64,000 nucleotides of DNA from Ptiloglossa arizonensis (GCF_051014685.1 NC_135055.1:17472001-17536000); one strand, 5' to 3'. Positions 36,191 through 49,740 are shown, counted from the stretch's first letter. A program made the numbers and translations. Notes: generated by a model from the sequence alone, not told the origin.

Positions 36191-38586
36191 GCGACGCATA
36201 TTTTCAAGAAGCTCAGCTTTTGAAAAGAATATCATCCTCTTTTTTTTTTTGTGTTCAACGACCTCGTTCAGAAATTCGAGTACCGAAATATAGATCGCGT
36301 GGATGGAAATGTGTGTACGTGCCTAAATGTATATTAAAGAGGAAAAATAATTGAGAAATCTCTCTCCACGGACCACTGGTTCCGAGCGCTGCAACCGTTC
36401 GAAATGCATCGCGAGTGCACCATGCAATGCTGAACACGTGAACAGTTGGGTTTGTCGAACGGACTATTCGTGTCGTTGCACCAGAAATACGGTACCATTG
36501 GCCGAGAAATATGCAGCTATGAAAACCACGCGACAGAGAGGGGTGGTGGGGGGGAATGAAGTGTCTTTGAGACTCAATAATTTCGGTCGCGTTCACGACG
36601 AAATAGATATTCGCGGAAGATAGAACTTTGTTGCAAATTTATTGACGGCCGGTCGGATTTACGGCTTGGAATTTACGTGCAACGGCCGTCTACGATCGAG
36701 CAGCAAGAAACATCGTTTACGGTTTCCCAATGGTCGACTCGACTCGTGGTATTGCATAAATTTCAGCTTATGACCTGCGGTTCCATGTCCGCCTTCGAGT
36801 GCATGTATCGAGTTCGTTGCCATTTTCCAGTCGGAATTGAACCTTCGACGAGTAAACCCGGTGCGAGACGCGTTACAAGAATACAAAACACAACAAATCA
36901 AACGACAAATTTTTTTTAGCAAACGAATTGAACTGCAAGACACTCGAAGATGGAGATGAGATTCCTGAATGCAAGTTTGAGTGCATCGTGCAGAATTTTC
37001 GAGCGTTCGTTACTCGACGTAATTATAAAAGAAAGAAAAGAAAAAGAAATTTTTTAAAAATGTACAATTGCTCTCCTCTAGTAACTATAATTCACCGGAG
37101 ATTAATATTTGAACTTATGGAAAGTTAATATTGAATTTATAAAGAAATAGAATTCTTCTTTAAATGATCGGTTGATGATACTTGTTACTCGCGATAAAAG
37201 TAGAAGTATAAGTAGATAGAAGCGGGATTTCAATGTCGAATAAATGTTAGATCTCTCGTAAATACATAGAGATCCAGTCGAGAGTGTTGCTCGCTACGAG
37301 AGAAAAATTCTCGAGGAACCATTAATTATCAAATCTAAATCAAGTTGGAGATTCCACGGAGAGATAAGTTCTCATTGGACAGGATCGAGTAAAGACATCC
37401 CATTCGTATTTTCAGCGACGCTCCGCTTCCGTACTTGCTCGTTAATTCGGCGCTTTAATTCCAACGCTGATTCTCCTCCATGGGAGATCCATTTTCCTTC
37501 CTCAATGAGTAACGTCACAGGAACGATCGTTTCGAAAGGGTCGGGTTGCATTTAAAGGGGATGCATCGCGATTCCCAGTGCAGCACAGCGAGCCGGATTA
37601 CGTTCGTTACGCATCAGAACAGTTTGATTCAATTACACCCTGAGAAATATTCAACGAGTAATTTCTTTACTTCCTCCGTGACTACCCCGACGCGTTTCAA
37701 CGATTCGTTTCAACGATTCGTTTAAATGTGCGCAACGAGAACAAACATTGGACGAACTTCTTATACGACCGTGTACTTTATCGTCACACTTATCGGTCGC
37801 GAAAATGGAGAACGAGATCGTAACTTGTGCTTTACGAGCAACAATAAAAAGAATTCTGTCTAAATCGTCACGGTTGACAAAACGAACCGAAGGAAAATTA
37901 TATTCCTTCGAAGAAACGAGGACGATCTGGTAACAGGGACAATGTAAAGAAGAAGAAGAAAAAAAATTGTAATAAAAAGAAGAAAATTGTCGAATAAAAT
38001 AACCCGTCCCTTTTTTCTTAAGATAGTTGCATTTAACATTTATCACTTGGCGAAAAGGTGATAAATTGTAACGGAAGAAACATTGATATCTTGGAACGTT
38101 AGAAGATACATATGGAAACTGACGAGAAGTTTCATCGTATAATAGCGTTACGTAATGGAATGGAACAGCTAAAAATCACTTTTATTTCAACATTGGACCC
38201 GAGTTTCCCCCTTCTTGAGATTACGCGTCCTGTATACGTAAATACGAGGGCTTTTTCCGTCGATATTATTGCCGCGAGAAGAAACCAGACGGTCCCGACC
38301 CGCCTTTACGTTCAAACTTCACGAAGAAGGGGGAACGATCGTTTCTCCATAGGAATACCAGCCACCCAACGAACGGTAAAAAGTTACAGGTTTTATACTT
38401 CCAGAGAGCGTTCCAAAGACGCGTAACTTTTATCTTCCAGCGGCGCCCAGATGATGAAAATCAGTCTGGTTTGTAATCACCCGATTTCCACTAAACGTTG
38501 CACCGTGGGTGCATATCTGGTACTCTTGTGAGTATCCAAACACTGCTCACACTACTCAATACTATTCAACATTTATCCATGTAGGG

Positions 38587-39053
38587 TTGAACACTAGGTT
38601 TACAGAAAAACCGTTTATTTTATTACATTTTTCTTATACTATTCGTACTGACCTTTATCTGTTTAAAAAGACAAATACATAGAGAAGTTTCTTCAAAATT
38701 TTCTAATCGTATAATTAGCTTGGTAATTTTAATATAATTCTATACGTGGTATACCTATCTTTTTCTACTCTGTGTCATTTTGACGTGAATTAATCAAAGT
38801 TTCAAAATTTCGCTTAACAACAATCACAAAAATCGTATATTTTATTACATTTTTCTTCTACCATTCGTATTAACCTGACCTTTACCTATTTAAAAATACA
38901 AATACATACATTAAAAATACAACATACATATTGAAGTTTCTTCAAAGCTTTCTAATCTCATAATTAGCTTTCTAATTTTAATATAATTCTCTACACGGTA
39001 CACCTATCTCTTCCTGCTCAGTGTCAATTAAACGTCGGTAAACCTAGCGTTAA
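38587..39053. mobile_element. Candidate piggyBac-like MITE, about 467 bp, with internal duplication
   Basis: The left end is TTGAACACTAGGTTTACAGA. Read on the minus strand, the right end is TTAACGCTAGGTTTACCGA. They share CTAGGTTTAC-x-GA next to a TTAA site (mutated to TTGA on the left). The interior consists of two diverged copies of an AT-rich block of about 220 bp, sharing TATTTTATTACATTTTTCTT, TTTCTTCAAA and TTTTAATATAATTCT. No coding capacity, so non-autonomous. Confidence 0.6.
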
Positions 39054-39780
39054 TAAAAATAATCTCCACGATAATTACGAGGCGATGCAAATTTACACTC
39101 GACTCGTCTATTCTTCAAGACTCGTTTCAATATTCCGTTGAGGACCGAACACGCGATGCGAACAATTTTTTTCTTTTTTTTTTTTCTTTTTCGAGAAGCG
39201 GAAGAGGTCTCGACGACGAACTAGAATCCGGAGGAACTCGTCGAACGATTGCTCCCACCTTAACGTTTTGTTAAGCTCGGAAATAGAAAGAGTCGAGGCT
39301 CGAAGAGCTCTTCGTTTTTATCTGATAACGGAATTCGTGCCTTATCGGCGCCGTGACGTTTTCGTGTCGAGACTTTCGCTCTAGATGTTTCAAGGCGTTA
39401 AATACGTTTCGCTCCCCCGTGAAACGGGGACAGGGGATGGTGTAGAGGGGATAGGGGAGGGTGGGACGTACGAAAGGAAACCGGTTACCCTGTATATATG
39501 TAGGTTATCTCGAGAGAGAGAAAAGAGGGTGTTCTTGGCGGAAGAAGATGTAATACAGGAGGAACTCGTGCATCGGAGGCGCGTTGCAATTTTTGTCGGA
39601 GGTTTTTGGCACGGTTTCGGTTGCGATGTGGGTCAACGTGTTGCAGAAACCGTGAAGTCTCGTCACCGGACGGAGATCATTTTCAGCGTTGATTCGGCGT
39701 GTCTTGAACGTTAAGATGGATCGCAATCGGACGCGTGTCGCGTTTATTTTCTCATCGAGGAAATATTAAGGTGAGAATTG

Positions 39781-39827
39781 TGAAAGAGGATCGTGAAAGA
39801 GGATCGTGAAAGAGAATCGTGAAAGAC
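39781..39827. repeat. 13-bp short tandem repeat
   Basis: TGAAAGAGGATCG repeats three times with one substitution, and then a partial copy. Confidence 0.88.
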
Positions 39828-40170
39828 CGAAAGTGCAGTAGAAAGGTTCGAAGTTGGCAAGAAATTGAACGAAGCTTACGATAATATGAATAATATAAAT
39901 TGTACGTAGAGAATGAATGAGAAAAATCGAGAAGATCGAGCGTGTAATTATTGTACAAAATGTAATTAGTATTCCAACAAAATGATCGTTATTAATTATA
40001 ACGATGTGTCGGTGAATGGTAGGAAAGTAAGGTTGTGTAAAAGCAAATTACAAGAATTAAGTCTTGTAGGAATAGTCGTAACTACTTTTTCAAGGTATTT
40101 TTATTCGAAGAATCGTGATAAACTATTGGAGAGTTTTTGAGATTAGTCGGTAGAGGGAAAATATTTACAT

Positions 40171-40324
40171 GTTTCCTGTCATCTTGTTCAGAGGTACTTG
40201 TAGGAGTAACTGAAGATAAGAATATTTTTCTTTGTTACGATAAATATGTTTCCTGTCATCTTGTTTAGAGGTACTTGTAGAAGTAACTGAAGATAAGAAT
40301 ATTTTTCTTTGTTACGATAAATCT
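40171..40324. repeat. 77-bp tandem duplication beside exon A
   Basis: GTTTCCTGTCATCTTGTT is at 40171 and 40248. The two 77-bp copies differ at about two positions, so the duplication is recent. It ends about 20 bp from the exon A donor. Confidence 0.93.
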
Positions 40325-40344
40325 TTTAATTAATTATGACTTAC

Positions 40345-40506
40345 CTTTCTTCGACGTCCTGAATGAATCGTCCTTAGGCACGTATTGTATATCGTAGACC
40401 AACGTTGTGTTCGCCAGAAGAGTTTTATCCTTGTTGATTTTATAGATGGCGTATTTGAACGCGAATTCCGAGGGACTCTCCTTTTGATCCTCCGTGAAGA
40501 TCGCAC
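40345..40506 (-). CDS. Exon A of kainate-type glutamate receptor (start of amino-terminal domain)
   Basis: Internal exon of 162 bp. The acceptor reads TTTGCAG before GTGCGATC and the donor is AAAG|GTAAGTC. It enters in phase 1 (the first two bases complete a Gly codon) and leaves one G for the next codon. It encodes Gly-AIFTEDQKES, then SEFAFKYAIYKIN and TLLANTTLVYDIQ, ending DDSFRTSKK. This matches the first strand and helix of the GRIK amino-terminal domain: the family has GGIFE near the mature N-terminus, then AFRFAVNTIN, TLLPNTTLTYD and DSFEASKK at the same spacing. The NTT is an N-glycosylation sequon. Because the mature protein begins only a few residues before this exon, the missing upstream exon should carry little more than the signal peptide. 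The acceptor has a weak pyrimidine tract. A 77-bp tandem duplication begins about 20 bp beyond the donor. Confidence 0.95.
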
Positions 40507-40936
40507 CTGCAAACCCATCGTAAAGAGAATCGTTGATCAGTAGAGTCAAAATCACAATTATATTGTGTAATTTGAAACCCGACAATACGAACAAATTGTG
40601 AATGTGTTTAAAAAAGAACGCGAGGTCTTCGAGGATAAGTACAATTGCGAGTGTAAGTTCTAGTGACTAGAATCTCAGATCCAGAGATTAACATTATCGG
40701 GATACAAGTGTATTCGGTAAAATGCAACAACGGTCGGTACATCATTGGTTAGTCATTAATAAATTCTAAAGTCTGAATCTTTTTCCAAAGTTCCGAAGAA
40801 AAACTATCGATTTTAAATGAAACGATACGTTTTGTAAATTTCACGAAAAAAGAGTATGGTACACACAGATATTCTTCCCAAATAATGACCCACGCATCGA
40901 AATTAAAATATAAAATTATTCAATCGTTGATCTTCG

Positions 40937-41068
40937 AACGTAGTGAATACACTAGTGAATCGAGAAAAAATTTTCTCCCGAACGTAGTAAAGATACCAGT
41001 AAATCGAGAAAAAATTTCCTCCTGAACGTAACAAACATACCGGTAAATCGAGAAAAAATTTCCCCCTA
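40937..41068. repeat. 44-bp tandem repeat, three copies
   Basis: AATCGAGAAAAAATTT recurs at 40958, 41002 and 41046, separated by GAACGTAGTAAAGATACC-like linkers. Confidence 0.85.
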
Positions 41069-44000
41069 ATCGTGGTCGACGAAAAATGAAATTCGAACAC
41101 CCCACAAAGGGGTGTTCCTCTCGCTGATTTTGTACGCGAAAATGCACTTTCAATTTTATTCCAGCGGATCAGTTACGCCTAACCGCGCATGCTTCCATCC
41201 GTAGAGCGAACGAAGCACTCGCGAGGATATCTTCTCTGCCTCTGCTCTACCTTTTTTCCTATTTCTTTTTTTTTCTTTTTTTAATTCACTGCGTACGGTG
41301 TGTTCACGAGTTTATTAAGAGCAATCCATCTTCGGGTAGCCAATCTCGATACCGAGGCGCTTTAATCTTTTTTCCATCCCTGGCCGGATACGCTTCACGA
41401 AGTATCATCGTTCCTCCCGTTTCCGTAAACTCGACCTAAGCCACGTTCGATTCGTCTCTATCCTCTCGTCCGCTCTCGGGCTGACTGATGATATCACGTG
41501 ACAGACATTTCACGTCGCGCGGGAATATTAATTTACACGATAAAATTGTCCACGAAAATTGTCTGAATTTATCCACGTCACGACTGAAACTTCCCTTTGG
41601 AACTTCTTTTCGAGAGTGGCGAATCAATCTCCATCACTCTTACACAACGACGTTGACGATAATTGGCTAACCCGAATTAATTGTTCCCAAACGATCCTCC
41701 AACCGTAGTACACTCCTTTCCCGTCTAATTATCGGCCTAGAAATGATTAATACACTCTCGGAGGGTTTTTCGTCAAATTGCTATACATCTAGGAGTCTTC
41801 CCGGTGAAACGAGAAGATTACTACCTTACAAATGACCCTGAACCCTCGACCAACTCGACGAGACTGATTAACTTCTCGCTATTAAAAATTGCTCACGGTT
41901 GGGGAGTGTCACTATCCCGGAAATAACGAGTAGATCTCATTCGACGAACCACTGAACCGTTTATCAATAGTTGTTTAGAAACATTTTTAAACCGTATGTG
42001 TTCTCGATACTCCAGTTTGTCGAATTAACATATAGAGTCGTGTAACTATGGCCGAGGTTAAAAAAAATTATGTTCGAATTATTTTATGAAATTTCGTTCT
42101 ATAATGTTGGAGTTTCGAGCTTGCTACGTCGACACGGCAAATATCGCTAATGATCCCAATAACCATCAAGGAGGTCTCTTGTGTCGGGTCTGCGTATTCC
42201 CTTCTGTCTCCTAGCAGTCGTTCAATGTTGCATTAGGGAGGTTGAAGCAGCCAGTCGTCGAGAATGTCGACGATGCTGGCATTGGTTATATTGAGATTCC
42301 AACGACTCGATAAAGATCCCAGGGATTGAGATCCTTCCTAGATGCACGTGCCGAGCGAACCCATACGTATTCCGCGTTCCTCGCGTTAAGCGGTGTTCAC
42401 AATCAGCTTTCCGCTGGGGAAATTCTGACGCGTTCAGTACCCTCGAGGTGTTCGAACGCTTCGTCGCGTGCTGAAATTACGTAGTCGTATTCGACGAGCA
42501 CGCTCCCTGAACGCCTAGAGGCGTTCGACGCACGACATGGTCGACGAAGAATTTATTGGCACAGTATACGTAGGATTAAATTGCACAGTAACGTTTCCAA
42601 CGACGGAATATTTTATTCCAAGAAACGAAAAATTAAAATGGACATCGGTGAATAAAATCTAGTAAACTCTCGACGATGATTAGGAAATTCAATGACGAAT
42701 ATTTAACTATAATTTAAATTGAAATAGTTTAAAGATTAAACATACGCGCGAATATTAGAATTCCTGAAGAAATCTCTCCCTTTAAATTTTCATAATTCGA
42801 GGTTGAGTTTGAAAAATATTTCCAGACCATGTTTTCTAGGATTTATAATTTTCTAAAGTCGTATCACAAACACGTTATATCTTATACTTTATTCCAATGT
42901 GTATACGTGTGTTTAAAAACGTTTCATAGTTAATAATTGATTTTATTTAGCAAAGAGTCTCGCGAATATCCATTGTTACGCAAGCTTTGATTATTTTCTT
43001 CGAAAAGGAATCAATGAACAATTCTCGTGTTTGACGTTGCAATGCGAATAACATTCTTTGAAATTATAAACCAAGAGGGAATGTTCTCGAGGAAATACTC
43101 GACGTCTGACTAATACCGTCTGGTTTCACTTGCTCGGTGTGAAGGGAGCCTCAGCTCGATCCCTCAAGGGAAACATCGCAGAAGGCGTGAGTTACTTAAA
43201 GGGTCCCGCTCGCGTGCTTTCCAAATCGCTTCAAAGGTGAGACGCTCCCTCGAAGGCACGTACGAGAACTCTTATTGAAATTGAATGTCGCACTTCGAGG
43301 GCGGGAAAAATATTATGATTACTCTTTGACATCGTCTGAGCAGTGAAAATGGGGAGGAATAACTTTCGATGAATAATGAATCGACTCGGGAAGTTTCCAA
43401 GTTATTTCATCGATACTTTCAGAGATCGTGCAATTATTTTCAGCTGAGTACTCCACCGAAACGCTTACACATTGATCAAAGTTCTACACGTTGATTTAGA
43501 AAAGTACAGTCTGTTATCGGATACTGTAAAAATAATAATCAGAAGCTCGTTTACCAGAGAGATTCACTTTCACCGAGAAATCGACTTCACTCGACATCAG
43601 AAGGCGCCTAAGCGTTCGTTTACCGCCTTACGATCGTGCCAATGGTGCTTCAACAATCCAAGGGCCAAGTCGAGCGAACATTGGCCTTTTTTCTGGTTTC
43701 GCGAGGAGTTCGGTGGTTAAGGTCTGGAATATCCAGCGAATCTCCCGTAGAAAAGAAATTTCCATCTCTTTACAGCCAGGAATCTCTACCTGTTATTCAC
43801 GAGTTACAAGGGAACCCGATCGTAGGACGTGAAAGTCAACAACTCGCAGATGTTTGCTCCGTTATTTCTCCAATTCATGAATCTCGAGATGAAACGCGGC
43901 TTGGGAAAATATCTGCTACCTGAGAACACGTTATCGACAGAAGCTTGTGTCTCCACTTCGATACCGCTCAGTTCTCGACGACTATAATCTCTCTCTTTCA

Positions 44001-46631
44001 TTTTGTTTTTTTCTTTAATAATTTGCAAATCCTTTCGCATCCGGACGACCAACAGGTATCGTTGTAAGATCGACGAATATATATATATATTCAATGAACA
44101 AGGGATATCTCGAATCGATTTACACAAACTTGAAGCGAGATATAAATACTTCCCAAGAGGATTGCAAAGTGCTTCCTTCCTCCATTGTGCTCGGCCAATG
44201 AACAATCCATTGTATCCGGTGTCGCGCGATACGATACATCGGACTTCCTCGTTTATTTGTACAGCCGTGGCGTTATTGTCCATAATACAAGCGGTACAAA
44301 ATTATCGAAAAAAGCCAGCGAACGAAGCTGAGTCCCGTACACGGGCCAATCGTCGTTAATTTTCAACACGGAATACATCACCGTTCGATGCATTATTCCG
44401 ATCGGAGGTTTCGTGTTTTCGGTGGAACGCAGCTTGTAGCTTGCCCCTGTTATGAATAATAATTATTTCAACCAATGCGCGGTTATGCTGAAATTTTACG
44501 GCCAATCCCGCTCGATAGTTCGGCAAGCGATGCATTTAATCGCGAAATTGAATAGGGACGAGGAGTAACCAAAAACTCGAGCCACGTTGCGTATGAATAC
44601 GGTCAATGATTCCTCTATCGTCAGATTTGCAATGGACGCGTCTACCTAAGCGCGTGGATTCGTGTGCCCGTACGTGTACCAACGATGAGGGAAAATTTCT
44701 ATCTAGATGAAAGTTACGAATAAAGGATGAGCAACTTTTATCCGTTACCCGTCGAACACGCTGAATAGACTTATAAAGTAAATATTATACAACGAACGTA
44801 CTTATCCGTTCAATTCGGTACACATCGCGAGCAAATCACTCTACGTTGAATTTATACGAATAAAAGTTCCATCTCCGGTATAACCGAAGCATGTACGATA
44901 AGTATATATTTTCAACGACCGGGGGCACCAACGATTCAAAATTCGTGCATCATCGTTTAACGTTGTCTCTCGACGATATGCCAAAATTTCAAACAGATTT
45001 AACGAATTGTTTTGTTCCGGTACCTGTTCAAACTGGACAAGTTTGTGTTCGTTCCCAATCGTGGATAAAGGGAAACATCGGTCAGTGATTCGATTGTTAA
45101 GCGCATCGAGTTGGAAGGGGACTGTGTTGGAATGTAAATGAAAAAGATCGAGTTGAAGAATTTTTGTGAAAATTAAAAATTGGTCAGGGAGGACTAGATC
45201 TGTGGTATTTGTGTGTAAGTTTCAAAATCCTTGCGATAATTAAAAATTGGGACGGGGTCAAGTTGGTATTGTTGGAGAGTAGACACTACTAGACACTATT
45301 ATACATCTGTTAGAGTAAACTAGTGTAACAGATATCTGCTACTGAAATCTACACGTGGATATATCAAACATTACAATTCTCCGGAAGATTAAAAACCGTC
45401 AAAGTGTCCAGCTCGAAGTTATTACGTGTCGTCTAATACTAAATCTGCCACTGTACACGAAAATCTACACGTGTGTATATCTGTGTGTACGAAGTTTTCG
45501 AATTCTTACGAAGATTGAAAATCGAGAGGACCAGGTCAGAGTCGTTCGAGAGTGCATACGACCGAATCTACGAACGTGCGCGAGTGTCGAGTTTCAGAAA
45601 TGTCGCAAAGGCTGAAAATGGTCGATCGAGGGCGACCATCAAAAGAAGTCAGTGTCGTTAGAGGGTAGAAGAACATCGTCAAAAACGTCTTCCGGGAAGT
45701 AGAACAGCGTTCTATTGTTCCCTCGAACGCGTTCCGTTCGTCCGAGAACCTTTATCGAGGTCTCGAAATATCGAATTTTTATTTTTAATATTATTACCAT
45801 CACTGTAACTTATTTCGCGTTAAACCTATCGAGGGTGTTCATACTTTAAGTATTCGCTGTCTCTCTCTCTCTTTTTATCGGATGATTATTATCGTTCCTC
45901 GTTTTACATAGCTTTCAGCAGCGTTCGGTGATGTAAAACGGAGCAATATTGAATTTCCTGGTGGTTCGACGCTGGTTTTAAATCTGGTCTCGGTGTTGCA
46001 TCGTGAGTGGCTTTCGAAGTTCCGCGCTTACGACAGGCGGTTTAATTGATAGGATTGCTCTTTCAGAAAATCGTACGTCGCGATGAGTAGCAGCGAAACA
46101 TTAAGTGCCAATCTCGTTTGAAGGAATTCGTCGAGAACGCCACTTCCGCTCCCCGAGAAGTTTTACTAACCAGCGGGTTTTAATTAATCGCTGGCAAGAC
46201 GGTGCTTTTTGCTCCCGTTCTGGCTCGCGACACAGGTCTGAAACGGGTGTGAATAATTAATGACTCCTTCGTGCGACGCATCTTTACCAGATACCTGTAC
46301 AAACTAGTATCATAGGTGCGGTTGGTAAGATTGAACCACGAAACTTCGTCGTAACCCTACGAAGCCGTATGGTGAAACTTCGGCTATGTTCTATTATCGC
46401 GAGTCAACAGGTTCGTGTTTCGATTTATTGGATTTGATGAATGTTGCAACTTGGCTACGGAACCAACCCTGCCGTAATACAGAACTCGCATAGATTTGAC
46501 CCGGGTGCAACATAGACACGACACGAATCTAATAAACGGTACAGACTCGCGCAGACCTAACCCAGAGTAACACTGATCGTTCAGATGGTTAACCGTAGAC
46601 ACTAATCGTCAACACGGTGTCGTCAATTTCT

Positions 46632-47165
46632 GTAGAATTAATCTGGATGTAGTACAAACCTAACTCAAATCAGTGGTGATCGTCAGGTGATCATCTAGAG
46701 TTTTGGGTAGACTCTAAGTCTACTTAGTGTCAGTAAGTCGTCAACTTAGTGTCAGTTAGTCTTGTAGAATTAATCTGAACGTAATATAGACCTGACTCAA
46801 ATCAATAGTGATCGTTTGAGAATTACCTAGAGTTTTGGGTAGACTGTAAGTCGTCAACTTAGTGTCAGTAAATCTTGTAGAATTAATCTAAACGTAATAT
46901 AGACCTGACACAAATCAATAGTGATCGTTTGGGAATTACCTAGGATTTTGGGTAGACTCTAAGTCTACTTAGTGTCAGTAAGTCTTGTAGAATTAATCTA
47001 AACGTAATATAGACTTGACACAAATCAATAGTGATCGTTTGGGAATTACCTAGGATTTTGGGTAGACTCTAAGTCTACTTAGTGTCAGTAAGTCTTGTAG
47101 AATTAATCTAAACGTAATATAGACCTGACTCAAATCAATAGTGATTATTTGGGAATCACCTACAG
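46632..47165. repeat. Tandem repeat of 110-132 bp, five copies
   Basis: GTAGAATTAATCT lies at 46632, 46764, 46877, 46987 and 47097 (steps 132, 113, 110, 110). Each unit holds GACCTGACTCAAATCAATAG, TGATCGTTTG, TTTTGGGTAGACT and TTAGTGTCAGTAAGTC. The last two 110-bp steps are almost identical. Degraded related sequence extends left to about 46440. Confidence 0.9.
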
Positions 47166-48286
47166 TTTTGGTTCTACTCTCAGTTCATACTCCGAACTGA
47201 CGTTACGTTTAGTTAACGAGCCTCGAGTATATTTGTTCATACCAATAGCACAAACCGCAAGTAGATGCGAAGTTTCGGTTGCTGACAGAAGTCGATGCAA
47301 ACTGAGTTAAGTTCCTCCAGACCAATCCAATTACTTAACGAATTTCCAGATATGATAAGATTGCACTTTCGCGTGCAATAAATATTAGTTAGCGTTCAGC
47401 GTCTCAGTCAGCGTTTGTACAAAATTATCAAGAAGCGTAACTATTTCTGTTGCTTCCCGTACCGAGAAAACATTAAACAACGAGCACAAAGTTTCAATGA
47501 GTCTTCGAATTCGCGTAATATCGAATCGATGTAAAACACTGTTGAGCAATATTCACGCATATGCGTTCGAAAAAATTGAGATCGCTTTTGTAACGCACAG
47601 TCTATTTATTTATTCAAAACCGGAGAATACAGTGCATAGAAATTCTACACGTGGAAACGTGCTCAATTAAAAAAAATGTTCCGAGAATCTTAACCACTTC
47701 GGCTCGAATCGTCTCGAGGAACGTACTTATTGCGTAAAGAGGTCATCGAAGAATTGCGAGACATTCGAACGTTCTTTTCTCCAACGTTCGCATGGAAAGC
47801 TTTACAATTTCCGGTACGAAGGGACTCCGATAACACAATTTCCCTATCGAAAAAAAGCCCTGTCTTTTATTCGTCCACGATCGCGAACGGGTCAAAGAGT
47901 GACCGCGTAGTCGAATCAATAGCAGATTTTCTCCTCGCGGTTTCGTTGAATATTATTCCCGAGAAAGCGAGCGCAGGGGTCCCAATAGGGACAAAAGGAT
48001 TGAAAAGGAATCAATCGAGCCTGTGAATCGTTTCCTGGCTAGAGAAGTTTGCCGAACAAGTCGCCTCAAATGATCCCGCTTCTGTATTTCGTTCGTTTTA
48101 CTTCACAAAAGTAACCCGTCGTTTGTCAGCCGACCGAGCGATTTGAAAAAGGGAGGGATTCCCGCGCGAGGTACAATTCGCTTTCTGTCAGCGAAAGGAT
48201 GTCGAGTATCGTGCCGTGGATCATTGAGTGGCGGCTCTCGAAGACTCGGGGTGAAAATGATGTAAAGGAGACTTTTCCAACGGGCG

Positions 48287-48311
48287 AAAAAAAAAAAAAA
48301 AAAAAAAAAAA
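48287..48311. repeat. A25 homopolymer
   Basis: Uninterrupted A run on the plus strand. I looked upstream for a retroelement it could be the tail of and saw none. Confidence 0.85.
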
Positions 48312-49264
48312 GGAAAACTTCCACAGTGGTGGGTGGGAACGGGGGTAGGAAGCGTATTCCGTTTTAAACCGGATTAAGAAGTTCCGTAATTATCCGACAA
48401 GTCTTCGCTCGGGCGTCTTAAACGCGATGCTCTTTCTCTCGGAATCTGGGTTAAAAACCTTCCCGGCTGAAACAATCGTTTAGTGCCCGTCGGACTTTCA
48501 AACAGGAAGAAAAGGCGCGGTTGTACCCCGTCGACCATTGTATTAAGTCGTTCGCGAAGTTCATCGAGTTTTTCCAATAAATGGGAGGGGAGTGGGGGTT
48601 ACAACAGCATAAGTCCGAAAGTATCGCGGCTACTTTCATTGTTCGACCACGTTCTCGAAAAGCTGGCTCCGTCTCGATCTTGAATATTTATTCGTCGGTG
48701 ATTTCAGCTGAAATTACTCGTTACCGGTGAAATATTTCGCGAAGAATTCTTTGCGGTGAATGTCTGCGAATGTGGAGGAGATATTTTATACAGGATCACG
48801 GGGATACTTTATCGATACGATTCTTTGCACCGGACGAGCTTTACAAAGCGTTGCGGGTTGCTTTCTGAGAAACGAACGAATATATCTACTTGGTTCTTTT
48901 TTTTAATTGAATGGTTCGAAGGGAGACATTTCTTTTGGGAAGGTAGGGGAAATTGGTAAAGAGGAAATTAATTTCTTCTTTTTGAGTGTGCGGGTAATAT
49001 TTTTTTCATTCAATTTTTTCTATTATTTGTTCTTCTAAAATTTGTTCCGAAGGGAACAGAAGACGACGATAGTATTGTTTCGTTAAACGTTCAAAATAAT
49101 GTCATTGGACCTCTAAAAATTCATCGAATCTTTTACGAATACCCCCTCGAATATTCGTTAACATTATTTGAGAAACTTCGTACGGATCATTCTCCATAAA
49201 AATAATATTCCTACAAAAAGAAATGTAACCTCCTAAAGCGTACAATAAACAGGGTACGAGAAAG

Positions 49265-49296
49265 GAAGAGAAGCAAGAAGAAGTTTTCCCTATAAT
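49265..49296. repeat. Dispersed 32-bp exact direct repeat, copy 1
   Basis: Begins GAAGAGAAGCAAGAAGAAGT and ends TTTTCCCTATAAT. It is identical over 32 bp to 49741-49772, 476 bp away; sequence on either side differs. Confidence 0.9.
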
Positions 49297-49740
49297 GAAT
49301 CATATAATAAAAAGAAAATAATGAAATCGATATTATCGATATTTTCAAAAAAAGAAACTCAGCACGTAACGGTCCGTACGGTTCGTTCTGCGTAAAAGAA
49401 AAATTCTTCGAAAAGAAAAACCAGTCCATTAAATCACTACTGTAAAAACTGCCCGTTACTCCGAAACGAAGTTTGCGAAAGACCCAAGACATCCGACGAC
49501 AGAAGTCGAAGGAATCGTTCGTTCGACGTGCATCGTGGAAAATCCTCGATACACCCTCTCTCTCTCGCTGTTCGTTGCCCGTTTCCCAGCATGCAAAATG
49601 TATAAGCATTTCCGTGGGGCCCCGTTGAATTTTCCATTAAACGTCGCCACCGACGAAGTGTCCCACTAGCTGGGAGGGTAGAGTGCTCGACCGAGTGCGG
49701 TCCGCGGTGGACGGTGCGGGGGAACGGGGGATGAAAAAGT

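Larger units (their letters stand above)
26037..40344 (-). other. Intron between exons A and B (14308 bp)
   Basis: The longest intron seen. It holds a 204-bp tandem duplication near 26.9 kb, older tandem blocks near 29.0, 33.3 and 36.0 kb, a Jockey-like retrotransposon remnant at 31.8-32.2 kb, a TTAA-type MITE candidate at 38.6-39.05 kb, and a 77-bp duplication by exon A. No further exon was found that would fit the receptor reading frame between residues 54 and 56. Confidence 0.83.
809..40506 (-). other. Gene span (partial): kainate-type ionotropic glutamate receptor, five internal exons
   Basis: Minus-strand gene whose visible part has five exons and four introns of 14308, 7049, 10344 and 7188 bp in transcript order. 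Every junction follows GT-AG and the phases agree: the codon split between A and B gives Ala (G|CT), the one between B and C gives Gly (G|GA), and C/D and D/E join between codons. The joined 809 nt have no stop and encode about 270 residues, which align without large gaps to the amino-terminal (LIVBP-like) domain of vertebrate GRIK2 as I know it. Kainate receptors are tetrameric glutamate-gated cation channels at synapses; this domain drives subunit assembly and lies outside the cell. The ligand-binding and pore domains must lie left of position 1. The first exon (signal peptide) is right of 40506, either unrecognised or outside the window. Subfamily (KaiR1D-like or another insect kainate paralogue) is not settled. 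Confidence 0.93.
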
